From: Sitta carolinensis
Taxonomy: Eukaryota; Chordata; Aves; Passeriformes; Sittidae
Reading direction: 5' to 3'
Assembly: GCA_032173965.1 (NCBI GenBank)
Contig: JAVUNC010000025.1
Span: 13,468,001-13,532,000 of the forward strand
Length of the DNA: 64,000 nucleotides
In this document: in pieces, positions 35,665-48,864 of the stretch
Layout of the letters: each line of letters begins with the position of its first letter
Numbering within the stretch: position 1 is the first letter of the stretch
Notes under the pieces: generated by a model
Seen by the model: the letters and a program-made list of their open reading frames with translations, nothing else
Database searches by the model: none
What the model was told of the DNA's origin: nothing
Program-made: the position numbers and the translations under genes

Positions 35665-38600
35665 ATCAAACAAACAAAGCAAAGCAAAAGAAACAAAAAA
35701 TACCAAATAAAATTCTGGACTTGGAAGTTCTGCTGGCAAATAATTATCTGCAGAGTCCCAAACCATGGAAAAACCCAGAGCTCTAAAAGGCAGAAGTTCC
35801 CTACACTAGCTATACTCACAGGAGGATTGAGAGCTCTTTACTGAGCATCCTGAGCTAAGTGGGAACAGGACAGTGAGCCCTGACACATCCTTGCTGCCTG
35901 TCCTTCCTCCCTGCTGTCTCCCACACTCAGCTGGGGTTAAAGGGTGCCTCTCTCATCTCCATGGGCTTTCCCAGGAGCTCTAAGGACAGCAACTGGGCAA
36001 CTCAGCGCTTCCACAGGCTTGGGATTGCCTTGTGGTAGACATAAGGATCAAAGCCAGTTTAAAAAGGGCTTTTTATTTCTCCAAATATCCATAGACCCCT
36101 TGCTGCAGCACATTGTTCTCACAGCTCAGATGTTTGACTTTGCAAAGCTTCATTATGTCTCCTACCTCTCACTCCACACAGCACACCATATAGGAGCAAT
36201 TAATTTTATTATATAATTTCTAAAGCTATTAAGTATAACAAATACAAAAGGAGATTCTCAAAATAATTAATAAGCTCTATGATATGGATCTATTTCTAAA
36301 ATATCTATTCTTTCACATTGACGGTGGTACAAAGTAGGAATTATGCAGATTATTTTAACTAATAAGCTTGGAATTGAAAGGAAATGGGGTGATAAAAGCC
36401 CTGTGCAGTGAGCTTTACAGGCAGGCAAGGACATTTGGGGTTTCAAGCAGGTATTTTGGCTGCAAAGACCAGAAAAGGTGTCAGTTCTGCAAGGGCCATA
36501 CTACTACTGACTTGTTCAAATCTATCTTTGTGCAGTGTGCTCTAAGCATACAACAAAAATAATACACATGGGTCTTATCTGCAAGATGTAACACTGAAAT
36601 TACTTATATATTCCTTTGTGTGTGTGTGTGTGTATGCTCTGTGTACCCTGCCTTGTTTTTCCTTAACCTCAGTTGCTCCTCTATCCATATCTGTTCTTGG
36701 TTGTATAAATACAATTTATGGCACTGCTCTCTCTGCTGAAAAGTGCTTTACATTTTGATTCACTTTGATATCTGTGTTTTAAGAGACACTGCGTATTCAC
36801 ATCGTTCCTCTTCCCCTAACAAGAATCACAATACATGTGAATGCAAGCAAGCTCCAGAAGGCAGCCAGCTATGAACTGACCCCAGTGATGCAGCCACATG
36901 GCACCGACTGCACGAGGCCAGCTGCACCTAGCACCATCTGGGAGGACTGAGTGCATTACTTTTTCTGGAGATAAAATGTGTCACCCCAGGGAATCGCACA
37001 AAATAAAATATTTTCCAAAATTATTTTTCTAATTTTTTTTTTCCCTTGCTATTTAATATACAGTTGCTTAATATCTTGCTTGTAGTATTGGAAGGTCCCC
37101 CTGGGAAAACTACCAAAAGAGGAAAGACACAGTGTTGCTATTTTTGCATTTCTTTTTTTTGCAATGTTAAATTGCTCATCAAATTTTTCATTGAAGCCAT
37201 TTCATAGACAATAGAACAATATTTCTGGTTGTACTGAATATGAGGCAGCTAGCATTAATAAAATTGATTTTCCAGTTTCTCACCGCCATAACAGTTGGCA
37301 AAGTCAGATGCAAATTGCATCCACCTGTACCAAGGAGATATTGACTTCCAGGAGAGCACAGAAAAAGTTACCAACAGGAGAAATGTCTCACTGTCAAGGA
37401 GACTCTGGAGGATGATAGATTTTACAGAAAGCCAGCACCCTCAAGTGTTCCTACTCTCTTAGGAAAATCATCTGTTTCTGAGGATGATGCAAGCGTGGAG
37501 TTTTGGCTTTGCTTCCCAGATTGTAACATTTCTCTGAACAGACTTTCTGCCTTCAAGAGAATATCAGACACCTTGTGGTATAGCTTCCTGATTAATAATT
37601 GCTCATGGTATTTCAAAAAACACCCAACTGAATTGTAAAACAGATCACTGAACAATTTCAATCAAATCCTTTTTCTGAAAAATATTTTCAATGAACATTT
37701 AAATGTCTAAAACTAAAACAAAATTCAGACTAATGTCATCTCCCGCTTGTTTAGGCTTTGAGATGGAAAACAGTTGCTGTGACAAAAATTCTTCCATCTT
37801 TTGTGTTTTTGTGAAACTTCCAGAAAAAGGTCTCAGCAAAATTAAAAATAAAAGGGCATTTTTTAATAAGTTACTGTGTGAGCTTAAGCAATAGAAGGCT
37901 CTATAATGACAATTTCAGATTGTCATCTTGATTTTTGTCTATCCAAACCTTCAGAGTCACTTTCATTTACTCTTAGGAATCAAAGATGATCTTTCCTAAA
38001 AGTTGTGAAATATTTTTCATTGTGTTTGTTGTCAACATGTTATTTAGGATTAAGTTATGATGTCAGCTATATCTTCTAGTCTAAGAAAGAAGAGCAACTA
38101 AACTCTTCCTCTTCCTTGGCATCAAATCCAGCTCTGAAAGACCAGGTAACCTTGTTTTCTTTTCTAGTCCAGAGTTTCAGAAAAAAAAAATAAAGAATCA
38201 GGAAAACATATTATGACAGCTAATCATTTGCAAACATACAACTCTCTCAACATCTGCCATGTTCAGCTTCATTTTATAGGATCTGTCTTGGCAATATAAA
38301 TTGTGCTTGGCTTCAGAGGTGCCTTGTGCCACACAGTGAAGAAAAACAATCATGACAACTGAAAAATAAAGCACAGGATGGGGGCAGGGAGAGACTGTAG
38401 AAGGTGTTCACTTTTTCTAGATTTATTTTAAAAGAGTTTTATGATAGCTTCCCCGTATTCTTTAAGCAGCATAGTTTTGCCAATGGAAGAAAAGTGAACA
38501 ACTATTGCATTCATGAAAGGTGCCAAACAACCTCAAGCATTTCCAAAAGAATCCCCTGAAACAGCTGCACAAAAAGAAAGCAATTTATTCCAGCACACAC

Positions 38601-38760
38601 AGATGAATTATGTCAGTAGAAATGTATTGCCACAAGAAGTTTTGGGGTTTTTAGACACAGAGGCTATATTGTAAGCATTCCAAGAGAGACAGCAATTGGG
38701 AAAATATGAATTTCACATGAAAACTATGAATGAGAGAAGGTAACTGTGCAGAATACTGCA
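35665..38760. other. Non-coding DNA, no gene seen
   Basis: A GC-richer part lies at 35850-36030 and a small one at 36850-36950. The rest is AT-rich. Open frames are at most 90 codons and unrecognised. CAGCTGGGGTTAAA near 35929 recalls the 3' end of the avian LTR found at 39.8 kb, but the flanks do not match, so I do not call it. Confidence 0.55.
36617..36632. repeat. (TG)8 microsatellite
   Basis: Eight perfect TG units followed by TATG. Confidence 0.93.
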
Positions 38761-38960
38761 TCACAGCTCTCTGCATAACTCCCAGAAAGTCTGTTTCTGC
38801 TGTCGTGGCAGCTCCTGAGCCCTGGCTCTAAGAGCTGCAGAAAGCTGAGCCTGTCTCCTTGCAGAGCTCCTGGAGCCACCACCGGGGAAAGCCTCAAACA
38901 GCCTCACACACACTTGGGCTCTGGCCAAACACTGGCTTGCAGGGGCTGGGGAAGGCAGAA
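38761..38960. other. GC-richer islet next to the LTR, origin unknown
   Basis: A 200-base GC-richer block lies 340 bases left of the solo LTR. On the minus strand it holds a 71-codon frame rich in Arg, Ala and Gln. That frame is uncharacteristic of the AT-rich surroundings but shows no domain I can name. A decayed transposable element is the most likely source. Confidence 0.3.
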
Positions 38961-39297
38961 CCAGTCCAGAAAACACAGTGCAAACAGCCTATTTTTGAGC
39001 CTAAGAGCTAAATTTGTGCTAGTAAATAAAGTATAAATTACTGAACACAGAAACAGATGGATATTAAGCAAATAACCAAAGCATGCTGGAAACGAAAAGA
39101 CCCATCCAAGTTATAACTGAAGTGTGTAATCTCTAATATACACATTTATCTTAGAAGGATCCTGTCAAGCTGTTCCTCATAACTTTTTCAGCATTTGTTG
39201 CCAGGCTGCAAGACTGTGGAAACCTTTGCTTTGATAGAGCCTGAGTTATTGATGAGCCAGAGGAAGCACTGCTGGCCTCTGGGGAAGCTTTCCCCAC

Positions 39298-39822
39298 TGT
39301 CCTGGCTTCAGCTGGGAGAGAGCTGATTTCTTCTCAGCAGCTGAGTTTTGTACAGTGCTGAGTTTTGGATTCAGTAGGAGAATAATGCTGGTAAGACACT
39401 GATGTGTCTTAGGAACAACCTAGGTTGCTCCTAAGTCATGCTCATCCCAAATCAAGGACTTTTCTAAGTCTCATGCTCGACCAGTGAGGAAGCATACAAA
39501 AAAGCTGGGAGGGAGCAAAGCCAGGAGAGGTGACCCAAACTGGCCAGAGGGATATCCCACACCACAGAACATCCTGCCCAGGATATAAACTAGGCAGAAT
39601 ATAAACTAAGTTACCCAGGTGGGGTCTGGTACCAGTCAGCAGGTCACAAGCAATTTTATTGTGCATTACTTTTTTTCTTTTTATTGTCATTATTTATTAC
39701 TACTGCCATATTTTCCATTGTTTCAATTATTTAACTGTCCTTCTCTCAACATAAAAGGTTGACTTTTGCTTCTCCTCCCCTTTCCACCAGGGTGGGCAGG
39801 CAGCTGGGGTTAAACCAGGACA
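39298..39822 (+). mobile_element. Solo LTR of an avian endogenous retrovirus (probably ERVL-type)
   Basis: The element begins TGTCCTGGCTTCAGCTGGGA and ends GGGGTTAAACCAGGACA. The termini form the inverted repeat TGTCCTGG/CCAGGACA, beginning TG and ending CA as LTRs do. Internal landmarks of this common bird LTR are present in order: TTGGATTCAGTAGGAGAATAAT, AATCAAGGACTTTTC, CTCATGCTC, AGCTGGGAGGGAGCA, TGACCCAAACTGGCCAGAGG, a TATA-like TATAAA at 39584, GTGCATTACTTTTTTT, and TTTAACTGTCCTTCTCTCAAC before the 3' end. There is no second LTR and no gag/pol/env sequence, so it is a solo LTR left by recombination. The flanking five bases (CCCAC and CTCAT) agree at only three positions, so a target-site duplication is at best eroded. 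The orientation is plus. The family name is from memory. Confidence 0.92.
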
Positions 39823-42800
39823 CTCATGGGGACAGTGCTGCAAGCTCACACCTGAGACACAGGGACCCCTCTGAAACACAGGGGATGTATTTTCTTTTTG
39901 CTGCCTTATCTTTTTGATGACTTCTTCAAAGAGCTGCAATTATAGAACGAAAATGAATCAAGGTGATACAACTCTTCACCATTCTACTTATGCTTTGCCA
40001 GTCCTTGAAGTAAAAATCTGTTTCCCTAGCAGGAAAAAGGAACTCTAAACAAGGTGTGGGTTTTTTCCCCTATTTGTCACCATAAGACCATCAGGAAGAT
40101 ATTCAGAAATTTGGGGGAAAATAAAAAGACAAAAACCGCAGACCCAGTCCATTTGCTTCTAAGTTGCAGTCAAATAATTAAAAACTTTTGAAAATGTAAA
40201 ACCAGTGACTGAAGTACATCCCACATCTTACTACGGCAGCATCTGGCAGAAGCAAGTCCTTGTTACTCCACTGATAAACCCATGTTTTTGGAGCACATCT
40301 AACCTAGTCCTAATTAATGTGGTACAAGTGTGCTTACCAAACTGCTTTCTCCCAGGCAAATGAAGCCACTGCTGTACTTGCAAAATTTCTCATTAATTGT
40401 GTTTATGGGGAATTTAGAATACCCGTGACACGAGACTGAGTCCAGGGAAAATGCACGCAGAATGGCAGCAGATTCATAAAGTACCAACCTATTGTGGTTG
40501 GCTTTTTAATTACTGTGTAAATAGGAAAGCACATAATGTGCACAAGCAAGGAAAAAGAAATGCATAAATTCAAGTGACAATTTATGTTTCTAGTAACAAC
40601 AAAGCAAGGTTGCTTGCCAAAGCTATTAATATAGTTTAATTATGTCACAGGTAAGATTTGTGTATAAATAATCTCCCACCAAAGAGTAAAATAATTTGCT
40701 AAAATGCATTTGGACAAACACTTTATCATCTTTCATAGAGCAATTATTTTTGGAAACCCAAAGAAACATGCCTTCATCTCCAAAGGGACTTATGTTACAA
40801 ATTTATACATAATTTTAAAATCTTTTATCCTCTTATAACTACAGAAGTTACTTCCTTTCCAGGACCAGAAGGAGAGTTGAAAAATTAATTCCTGGATATT
40901 TTCTATAACTAAAAGGCATTCACAGTCACTATAAGCAAGATGGATGAGGCAGGAGGGGAGAAGGATGGGATGCATAAGCCAGAGCTGGAAAGTGGATTCT
41001 TGATTTTAACCATCAGGCAGACATCAAACTGTGCCAGTCACACATAATAAACGACATATAAATTCAAATTTCCCTTTAATTTCATGGACACTCTGCCTAA
41101 GAGGGCTCATTGCTTTTGATTGTTTTTTTCTATTCAGGATGATTCGACAAAATTAGCTTTTCTTGTTCCTTCCTTTATTGTTGATGTTTTATTTTCCACA
41201 GCATTTTAAGAGAGAAAATGGACTAGTAAATGCTACCGATTAAAAAAAAAAAAAAATTTCAAATTGCTAAGAAAACAAAAATTACATCCTAAAGTAGGAT
41301 TTCCACTGTCTGTTCAAGCAGTCTGAATCAAACTGATGAAATTAAACCACTTTCTGTTAAGTTCCACTTGTACTACATGTATGTGTGTGTGTATGTTTGC
41401 CTTGTTTCAAATAATAATTGTAATTTTTTCAATTGCCACGTAACTGAAACAAATGCTGACTTAGTCTTTTACAGTGAATTTTATGTGGGGGACTAGAAAG
41501 TACTTTATGTTGGGATTCCTTTTACATCCCATCAACCCATTATATCACTACATCACATGGAGGAAAAAAGAGATATTCGGGACTGCTGTGCTGCAGAAAG
41601 CACACTTCAAACACACAAACTATCGAAATGTGAATTGATCTGATTCCTTTGCACAATATAATTGCTGAGAATTTTGTCCTTCACTCTATGTTATTATACT
41701 GAACTGTAGCCTATGAATCTCTCCATATGATTTTAGCATGTAATCTAGAGAAGAATTGGCCTCAGTTTTAAAATATTAATATATATTTCGAGCAACTTTT
41801 AATTCACCTCTTATAATTGTTTGCATTTTATGATCCCCCTAAAGTATCTCAGACTATTTGTCAGAAGGAATATTTGGTTAATGTCTAAAATCACCTAGAC
41901 TAAAAATGGATATAATAGCATAGCCATAAACTCTAAGTCTCACCAAAGTTTGCACTGAAGTTCATACTGCTAAAAAATAGTAGGTGGTAACCACCTCAAA
42001 GGATTAAAACAATTCCATATTCAGGGAAGCAGCTTTGTCTAGGGAGCAATTCTAACAATACAGCAAAGGGTACAAGCAGAACAGAAAATTAAGACAGAGC
42101 AAGGACTCAACAAACCCTTAACAAGCAAAAATAAAAGAGAATATAAATGTGAATGCAAGAAAAATAAATCCTAAACCCATAAACAAAATATGGTCAAAAC
42201 TGATGAGGAAAAGATCTGAAAAGAAATCCACAAACAAGAAAAATCTGATAAAACTACAAAACTATAGACATTAATTTTGGTTATTTCTGACATTACTAGG
42301 CAGTATCAGGAACAAACAAGCAACAAAAGAAACTTCCCTGTATGAAGTATGATTTTTTTTTCCTCTACTAGTAGTACAGTTACTACTGAAAATACAGTAT
42401 ATGCATTTAACAACTAAAAAATATTGAATCTGTACGCTCAATACTTCTAGGACAGAAGAATCAAAAGCATAACAAATTTCTTAACCTTCCCACCAAATTG
42501 GATTTAATTTTTAAATGGACCTACTTATGGACTTCCATGAAATTCATTCTCTGCTCAAGAAAAGATGCAATTTTTTGAGGATAAACTATTTTTAGAACAG
42601 AACTATGAATGAAACAATGAATATGGCTTAACTGCAAAATTGTGAAATTCATGATAAGAATGAGGAAAAAAAAATTGAAAAAATTCTGGTGGACAGCCCT
42701 GAGGTGGGCACAACTGAGGAACTGCTTCCAATTTCCAGCAGAGCAGAGAAGATGATTCACTCTCTGACAATCATGGCCCTTTTAAGACATGCTGCAAAAC

Positions 42801-43300
42801 CAGATGACTCCATGGCAGCATCACTGTGTGCTCATAGCCTGACAGCTTAAAACATGAAACCTGAACAGTAATCACACCTGGAAGGATGTTCCCTCAGAAT
42901 GATAAGTAGGTCCAGAAACCATGTCTGGAGTGTAGGAGAGAGGGAATGTGATTGCTAAGTGAGCACAGCAAGAGAGATGAACAAAATCTGCACTGTATTC
43001 AGGGATTCAGTATTGGGGTTTTAATGACACAGCATCTGTCTTCCAACATTGTTTAGAAAAAGATTTGAAGGCAGATCCCACCATGAAAGGAACTATATAT
43101 TTGTGATCCCTCAGAACCTGAGAAAGAGTATGGAGAATTATTATCATTATTATATGAAGGGAAAAAATATAAACATAACAATTAACAATTTAAGTCTCTG
43201 GCATGTGGAAAATGAATAAGGTTTTAATTCCCTCTAACCTACAAATATGGTAGGGCAACACAGTCATACTGCAATATGTACCTACTGTGGTATAGGTATA
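39823..43300. other. AT-rich non-coding DNA
   Basis: No gene was seen. The part at about 40420-40660 keeps three CpGs and contains TTTTTAATTACTG and GTTTAATTATG words, so it may be a conserved block. The part at 41630-41770 has similar unique texture. A mixed TATG/TG run lies near 41379-41396 and A15 at 41242-41256. Confidence 0.6.
41242..41256. repeat. Poly(A) tract, 15 A
   Basis: Fifteen consecutive A residues in AT-rich DNA. Confidence 0.9.
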
Positions 43301-43359
43301 AAGTAGATAAAAATATTTAGTTAATTCAGGTGAAACAAAACCATTCCTGAGGATGGCGC

Positions 43360-43379
43360 TTTTTTTTTTTTTTTTTTTT
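43360..43379. repeat. Poly(T) tract, 20 T
   Basis: Twenty consecutive T residues, the longest homopolymer I see in the window. As an A tail on the minus strand it could mark a retroposed sequence to its left, but nothing there was recognised. Confidence 0.93.
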
Positions 43380-43539
43380 AATTTTTATATATAACACATT
43401 TATCTTACCAGCTATTATAAGGCACAAAGGATCATCTTTAGATGTCACAGTGGATGCAACTTCAGAAGCTGTTATATGTGACTCCCTGAAATTACCCTGA
43501 GCTGAAATTACACTCAGCTGGCCAAGTTTTTGCCAATGG

Positions 43540-43800
43540 CTTTTCTTTGCATTTGGCTTTTTTTTGTCCGGAATTTTCGCTAGAAAGTTACAATTTATTA
43601 TTTCAATGCTCCATCAGCCACCTGCCTTGGAACTTGTAATTGCTTGATTAGTTGTAATAAAGTGACTTTCCTATCTGTAAAACACTGCAACACAGAGAGG
43701 TGCAACTTAGATGACTAACACAATGCATTATTGAACAGCCCAAATTAAAAGGGAATACAATTAAGGCTGCTATCTGTCTGGATGATGGATGTTCTTTGTT
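43540..43800. promoter_or_regulatory. Candidate conserved non-coding element
   Basis: Unique sequence with a TCCGGAATTTTCGC core (two CpGs), then TTGTAATTGCTTGATTAGTTGTAATAAAGTGAC-like homeodomain-rich texture at 43635-43667 and CAAATTAAAAGGG/ACAATTAAGG words at 43740-43765. The block has no dispersed repeat and only one short T run. Judged on texture alone. Confidence 0.28.
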
Positions 43801-46169
43801 TTCCTCTTTTTAAATCATGAATCTAGTTTTCTGTCTCACCAGTTCAGCTCCCAAATCTTCCACAGACGATTTTTAACATGCTTTGTTTCTAGGGAAGTGG
43901 TAACTCTCTCCATCCCAGTGATATTTGCCATCCTGTCCCCCATCCCATTTCCCATTTCTGGTTCCATATAGGGAAAGGTCAGAATTTTTACTTCAGGTAC
44001 CAGTGTGCTCACGGGACCTGACAAGGAAAAAACTCGTATGGAGGAAAATAAACGAAAGTGATCCTTTCTCCTCAGCCCCAGAACTCTTTGAGATGTTTGA
44101 TTCTTGTACTAAAATCCCTCAAAATAAGCAATGCAAATTAATTCTGTAAGCTATGAATAATTTGATTCTCCCAAAAGCCTACTGTCATGGCAGGAAAAAC
44201 AAGAGCTAGCTCAAGAAGCAATAACATGGGAACAGCTAAAACACCAATGAAATTTCCTCACACCATTGGAAAACCTGCAGATTTTCCTGAGAATTAGACA
44301 AATATTCTATGATCTGTCTTGTCCTTGTGCCAAAAAAAGCTACCTGTGAGGAAATCCTAAATAGTATAACTGTTCAAAACCAAGGGGTACCAAATATAGC
44401 AGTATCTTACTGTACTTTCAGTGTTTTCACTTATTGCATAAATAACATGTTTTGTTATACCAGCTCTCAACAAAAGGTGGTAATGTTCAGAGGCTTGGTA
44501 ACTCCCTGCAGCATTTCTAAATCAACAGATCCCTCCACATTAGACAACTAAGTTCTGACACAAAGTCTTGGAAAATCTCCATGTAAATCCACAAATGCTT
44601 GGCCTCCTAATTGTCACGTTTGGAAAGCAGCTGTAAGATTGGTCACACCAGCCCGAGTGATGGGAGTGCTGAAAGGGATGTAAAGAACATGCCTGTTAAA
44701 GAGATGTGACTTCAGGCTGGCCTTATTTCAACAGATTGTAAATTATTACTGTACATTATTGTAGTCAGGTTGAGAGTTTCTCTTTAAAGGTCTCCTTTAT
44801 GTGTTCCAAAATTGGCATTCTTGGGCATACCAAACTGGATGGAAGAGCTAACATACATAAATCAAGGGGGGAATTCACAAGGAAGCCTGGTCATAAAACA
44901 ATAAAATGTCATGCAACTTGAAACATATCTAAGGGTAAAATAATAATTCTGGGGAATGTATTCTGAGAGCCCCTCTTTCAGAGACAAAGATCATTCTGAA
45001 AGATGTGATGTGACAGCAGCTGGGGATGTAGAGATGAGCACATAATGGAAAGGAGGAGGGCCAATATACATTTCCTCTATGTGCATCAAAGATACTCCAT
45101 CAGTGGAAAGAATGATAAAATGTATCTCCTATCTAGATCTTGCATTAGGGCTCCTTTGTTTCATTAATTTTCCAGAATATTCACATATATGCATACAACA
45201 ACCAGGGTAACAAATTCCTACATATCTTAAAGCTGTACCCTGCTAAAGAAAGAACAAATGATTAAGCAAATAAAAAGCAAGCACATAAGAATAGACTGTC
45301 ATGCAAGAGAATAGCAAAACATGAAAAAAAATCCCTGAAAAATGATTTAAAAAGTTTTATTCTTGTTATTATAAAATATGTGCATTTAACAACTATGAAT
45401 GTATTAATCCTAAAATACCCTAGTGAAATAAGGATGCATTATTTATCTTTCTTTTCTTTTAGAGAATAGATATTGGTTTCCAGTTCACTGAAGTATTTAC
45501 TGAAGAATTACACTTAAGCACTTGACTAATTTCAGCTTTCTAACTGAACTACAAGTATCTTACTTATTCAGGACCCTTATTTATAGACTTCTTAAATAGC
45601 TGTACTTATGAATAAAATGATAGAAGAGCGAAAATTTAAAGTTCTCTGAGGTTCTAACCCAATGCCTTTGCTGAGAGTGGATTTTTCTTTTTTTCCTGTT
45701 CCTTAAGCTCACAAAAAGAGCAGCAGAAGCCAAAGGCACTCATAAACATAACCAGGAGATTAGCAACACTGGTAAACACTGAATATTGAGCTATATCAAG
45801 CATTAGCAGAGAGATAAAGCAGTAGACTATTATGGTTTTTTCCCACATCTTGCCAATATTTCTTTTATGCAACAGTAAACACTCTTGTGTTATTCAGTAA
45901 ATTCACAATGACATCTATAGTATTAAACATAGATCAGAAAACATAAAGCTTAACCTGCATGTGTAGAGCTGAATTTATTATGCTGAACTGTCTTCCTTTT
46001 GCTTTTGTCTATTATATACTCAATATTTAAAAAAAAAACCCAGCCCAGTAAAGAGTAATACCAAATACCAAGTTTCCCTTATTATTATTTGGTAGGAAAA
46101 AAATTTATTTACAATAACTGAACAATTGTATATTTAAAATACTGAAATTTAACCACCATCTGTTAGCCT
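43801..46169. other. Non-coding DNA, no gene seen
   Basis: Open frames of 60-80 codons on both strands between 43789 and 44551 overlap one another and are unrecognised. No dispersed repeat was identified. Confidence 0.6.
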
Positions 46170-46290
46170 CTAAGGCAGCTTTCATTAAGGGCATCACCTC
46201 TTCATGAGTCACTACAGGGAGCTATCATTAACATTAGCCATGATTAATGAGGATGTTGCCAATTAAAATTATTCCACTCTAAAGCTTAGC
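46170..46290. promoter_or_regulatory. Candidate conserved non-coding element
   Basis: A cluster of ATTA/TAAT words (TTCATTAAGG, ATCATTAACATTAGCC, GATTAATGAGG, CCAATTAAAATTATTCC) with an AP-1-like ATGAGTCAC at 46204 lies in sequence free of simple repeats. This is inference from motif density. Confidence 0.22.
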
Positions 46291-46437
46291 AACATTCTGA
46301 CAGTGTCACATAGCCTAACTACCACCTCCATCCTCTCGGTTGCCTCATTAAAAAAATCCCTGTTGCAGTTTACTTTAGATTATAATGCAAATTCTGGGAG
46401 GTTCTCCTTGGTTACAGGGACAGGTTTGTCCTTTCAG

Positions 46438-46519
46438 GATGCCTCTGGAAAGTACCAGGGTGCAAGCACTGAAAGAAGAGTCTGCAGCCTCTATAACACA
46501 GGAGGGTTAAAAAAATCAG
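46438..46519 (+). other. Candidate 82-nt exon, weak
   Basis: TTTGTCCTTTCAG ends at 46437 (a good acceptor), and AAATCAG|GTAAAT provides a moderate donor at 46520. The enclosed sequence is open in the frame starting DASGKYQGAS. The peptide is not recognised, there is no companion exon, and a chance occurrence is likely. Confidence 0.1.
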
Positions 46520-46527
46520 GTAAATGA

Positions 46528-48860
46528 TAAAAAATCCCCTTTATCTTATGGTAATTCTATGGGCACTTAATTCTAAACAGCATGTTTCAATATGCTGCTG
46601 TTGATAATACTACCATTAAATGTCATTACAAAGAAAACATCTTTGAGAACCTGTTTTCCTCTTTCCTCTGAACATCCCATATCTTTTATTTCTTTTTCAT
46701 TTGTTTACTGAAGCTAAGTAGCAGGGAGATTTCTGTTTGGGTCTTTGAATGGACTCAAATGTGAAAACCTCTTTTCTGCTTGGTTCTTCCACCCAAAAAT
46801 CCAGTACAAAAATAATCTAATGAAGCAAGCAAAGAATATAAAGGTTATTTCTTAAAGTTCCCAAAGTCATTAGAACAGCTTGTTTCTAGTAGGAAACTGA
46901 AGAGAGTACAGAGGTGGCCAGCTAGCTAGGCTTTCTAGAGGGCTGTGTTTGTTAAATAGGTGCAGATCTGTTCTAGCACTAGAAAATATTCATCTGTGTG
47001 CCAGCTGGCTTGTGGCAGGATAAACTAGACCTTGAGTGTGAGTATTTCAAACATTCCTAACAAGTGAAGTGAAGGTCTGCAGGGTCCCTTCACACCAGAG
47101 ACCTCAGCACTGTTATGAAAGGTGGAATCACAACAGTTTCTTTGGTAAACACTAATTAGTGACTGTCTATTAGAGAATCCAAATGTGGTTAGAGAAAAGT
47201 CAATGAGAAAAAGCAGAATGACAACTCTGTGTGTTCAAAGGGACTTGCATTTCCAGAGCTGAGTGCTTTGCACCTGTCATTTCCCATCTTCAGGGTGCAC
47301 AAATGTTAAACTGGGATTTTTTTGTTTTTTATTTGTGGGTAATGAAAGTGAAAAAAACTGTACTTATTGCATGCTAGTAGTAGGGGAAGGAAAAGGCAAC
47401 GATGCAAACACCTACTAAGCATCACAGAATTGGCACAGGCAATGAGGAAATGCTTGGACTCACATGAAAGCAAAGAAGCTTGTGTTTAGGTATATGTACT
47501 CATGAAAGTTATTAGTGTTTTCCAGTTTTCAAAAGCCTCCTTTTTATCTTTCTGTGAAGCAAAAATTTGCTAAAACTTTTCTGTGGTAAATGTTGTTCAC
47601 TTGTTCTCATTAATCAAATTCAAAGTTTAAAACTGCCACAAGTCCCTACAACATTCTCCTAATGACTACCACTTCTTGACTATACTTCCCACTGTTTCTC
47701 TGCAGCCTAAGTAACTGCCTTAAAATTCATCCCCTCTAGCAGATACAGAAACAACTTAAATGACAGAGCTGCAGGCTGAGAGAAGCGAGGTGGAAGGAAA
47801 ACAGCAAAGTTGGTATCTTCTGTGGTTGAAGGCTGATAAAATCCTGAAATCATGATTCAGTTGACTACACAAATAGGGTATGAAAAATTCTAGTGGTTTT
47901 AAGCCAGACAGTAACCCAGAAAATGAACACAGCACATTGTGAAATCTAAGCAGCTCTGTAAAACAGTGTGACACTTCCAAAAAACACATTTAGTCCAACA
48001 GGCTGTCACCACACAGCCCTCTTTGAATGAGAGTGCTACTAAACAACATCACTTCTACTTTTTGCTGTCACCCACAGTGAGCTGCAGATCTTACTAACTA
48101 GAAAATTCATCTTTCTAACTATTAACATAGACACACACTCAAATATTTCCAATGCAAATTGTGTAGAAAATGAGCAGACAGCATGCACAAGTGAATAGGA
48201 ATGTGCATGCACAAAGGAAAGCATCAGTCAAAGGATTTCTGTGAGCATGCAATCACGTTGCTGTGGAAGAGTCATGTTGACAGCATTTCTAACTTCACAT
48301 TTGTAGGGCTTCCACAAAAGTTTTTCTAAGCATATTTTTGAGGGTGCATGCATTCATATTCTGATTTTTCACTAAACAGCCTATGGGGAGAGTGAGGTTC
48401 ATTTCACAAACCTCTTTAGAACCCAGAGTACATGTGCCTGGGACAAACAGAAAAGACTTTTGTGCTGTTCAGCCATAGTTTCTTCAGTTGGTTGCTTGTT
48501 TATACTACTAGTGACAACCAGCCCTCTGCTTACAAACCTGGCAGCCAAGATATGGGAGATGTTTGTGAGGAGCTGGCAGAAAATGGGAGATTTGCCATCA
48601 GAGATGAGTTTATGCAACCTTGCTGAAGTTGCTAAGAGAAGACTCCTTCAGCCACATCTTCTCATCACAAGTTTTCCAGAAGGAGTTTATATTGACTTAT
48701 ATTCAGCCTAGAACAGCATTAAGAAAAGCTCTCATATAATGAGGAGATGAAGACAGCACTTTCAGTTGGCAATAATTTACTTAATTCATCTGTTTTTAAC
48801 TCTAAATAATAAAAGAAGAATCTGTTCAGCAGCCCTGGAGTGTGTTGCAGGAGTGGCTTC
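46528..48860. other. Non-coding DNA, no gene seen
   Basis: This is unique sequence. Open frames at 47756-47989 (minus) and 48399-48711 (both strands) are 61-83 codons and unrecognised. No CR1 or LTR pieces were identified. Confidence 0.6.
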
Positions 48861-48864
48861 TCGT

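Noticed and set aside
35925..35945. CAGCTGGGGTTAAA, resembling the 3' end of the avian LTR
   Set aside because: The upstream sequence shows none of the LTR's landmarks and the ACCAGGACA end is missing.
39442..39939. Minus-strand frames of 82 and 70 codons
   Set aside because: They fall in or across the border of the solo LTR, which carries no protein gene.
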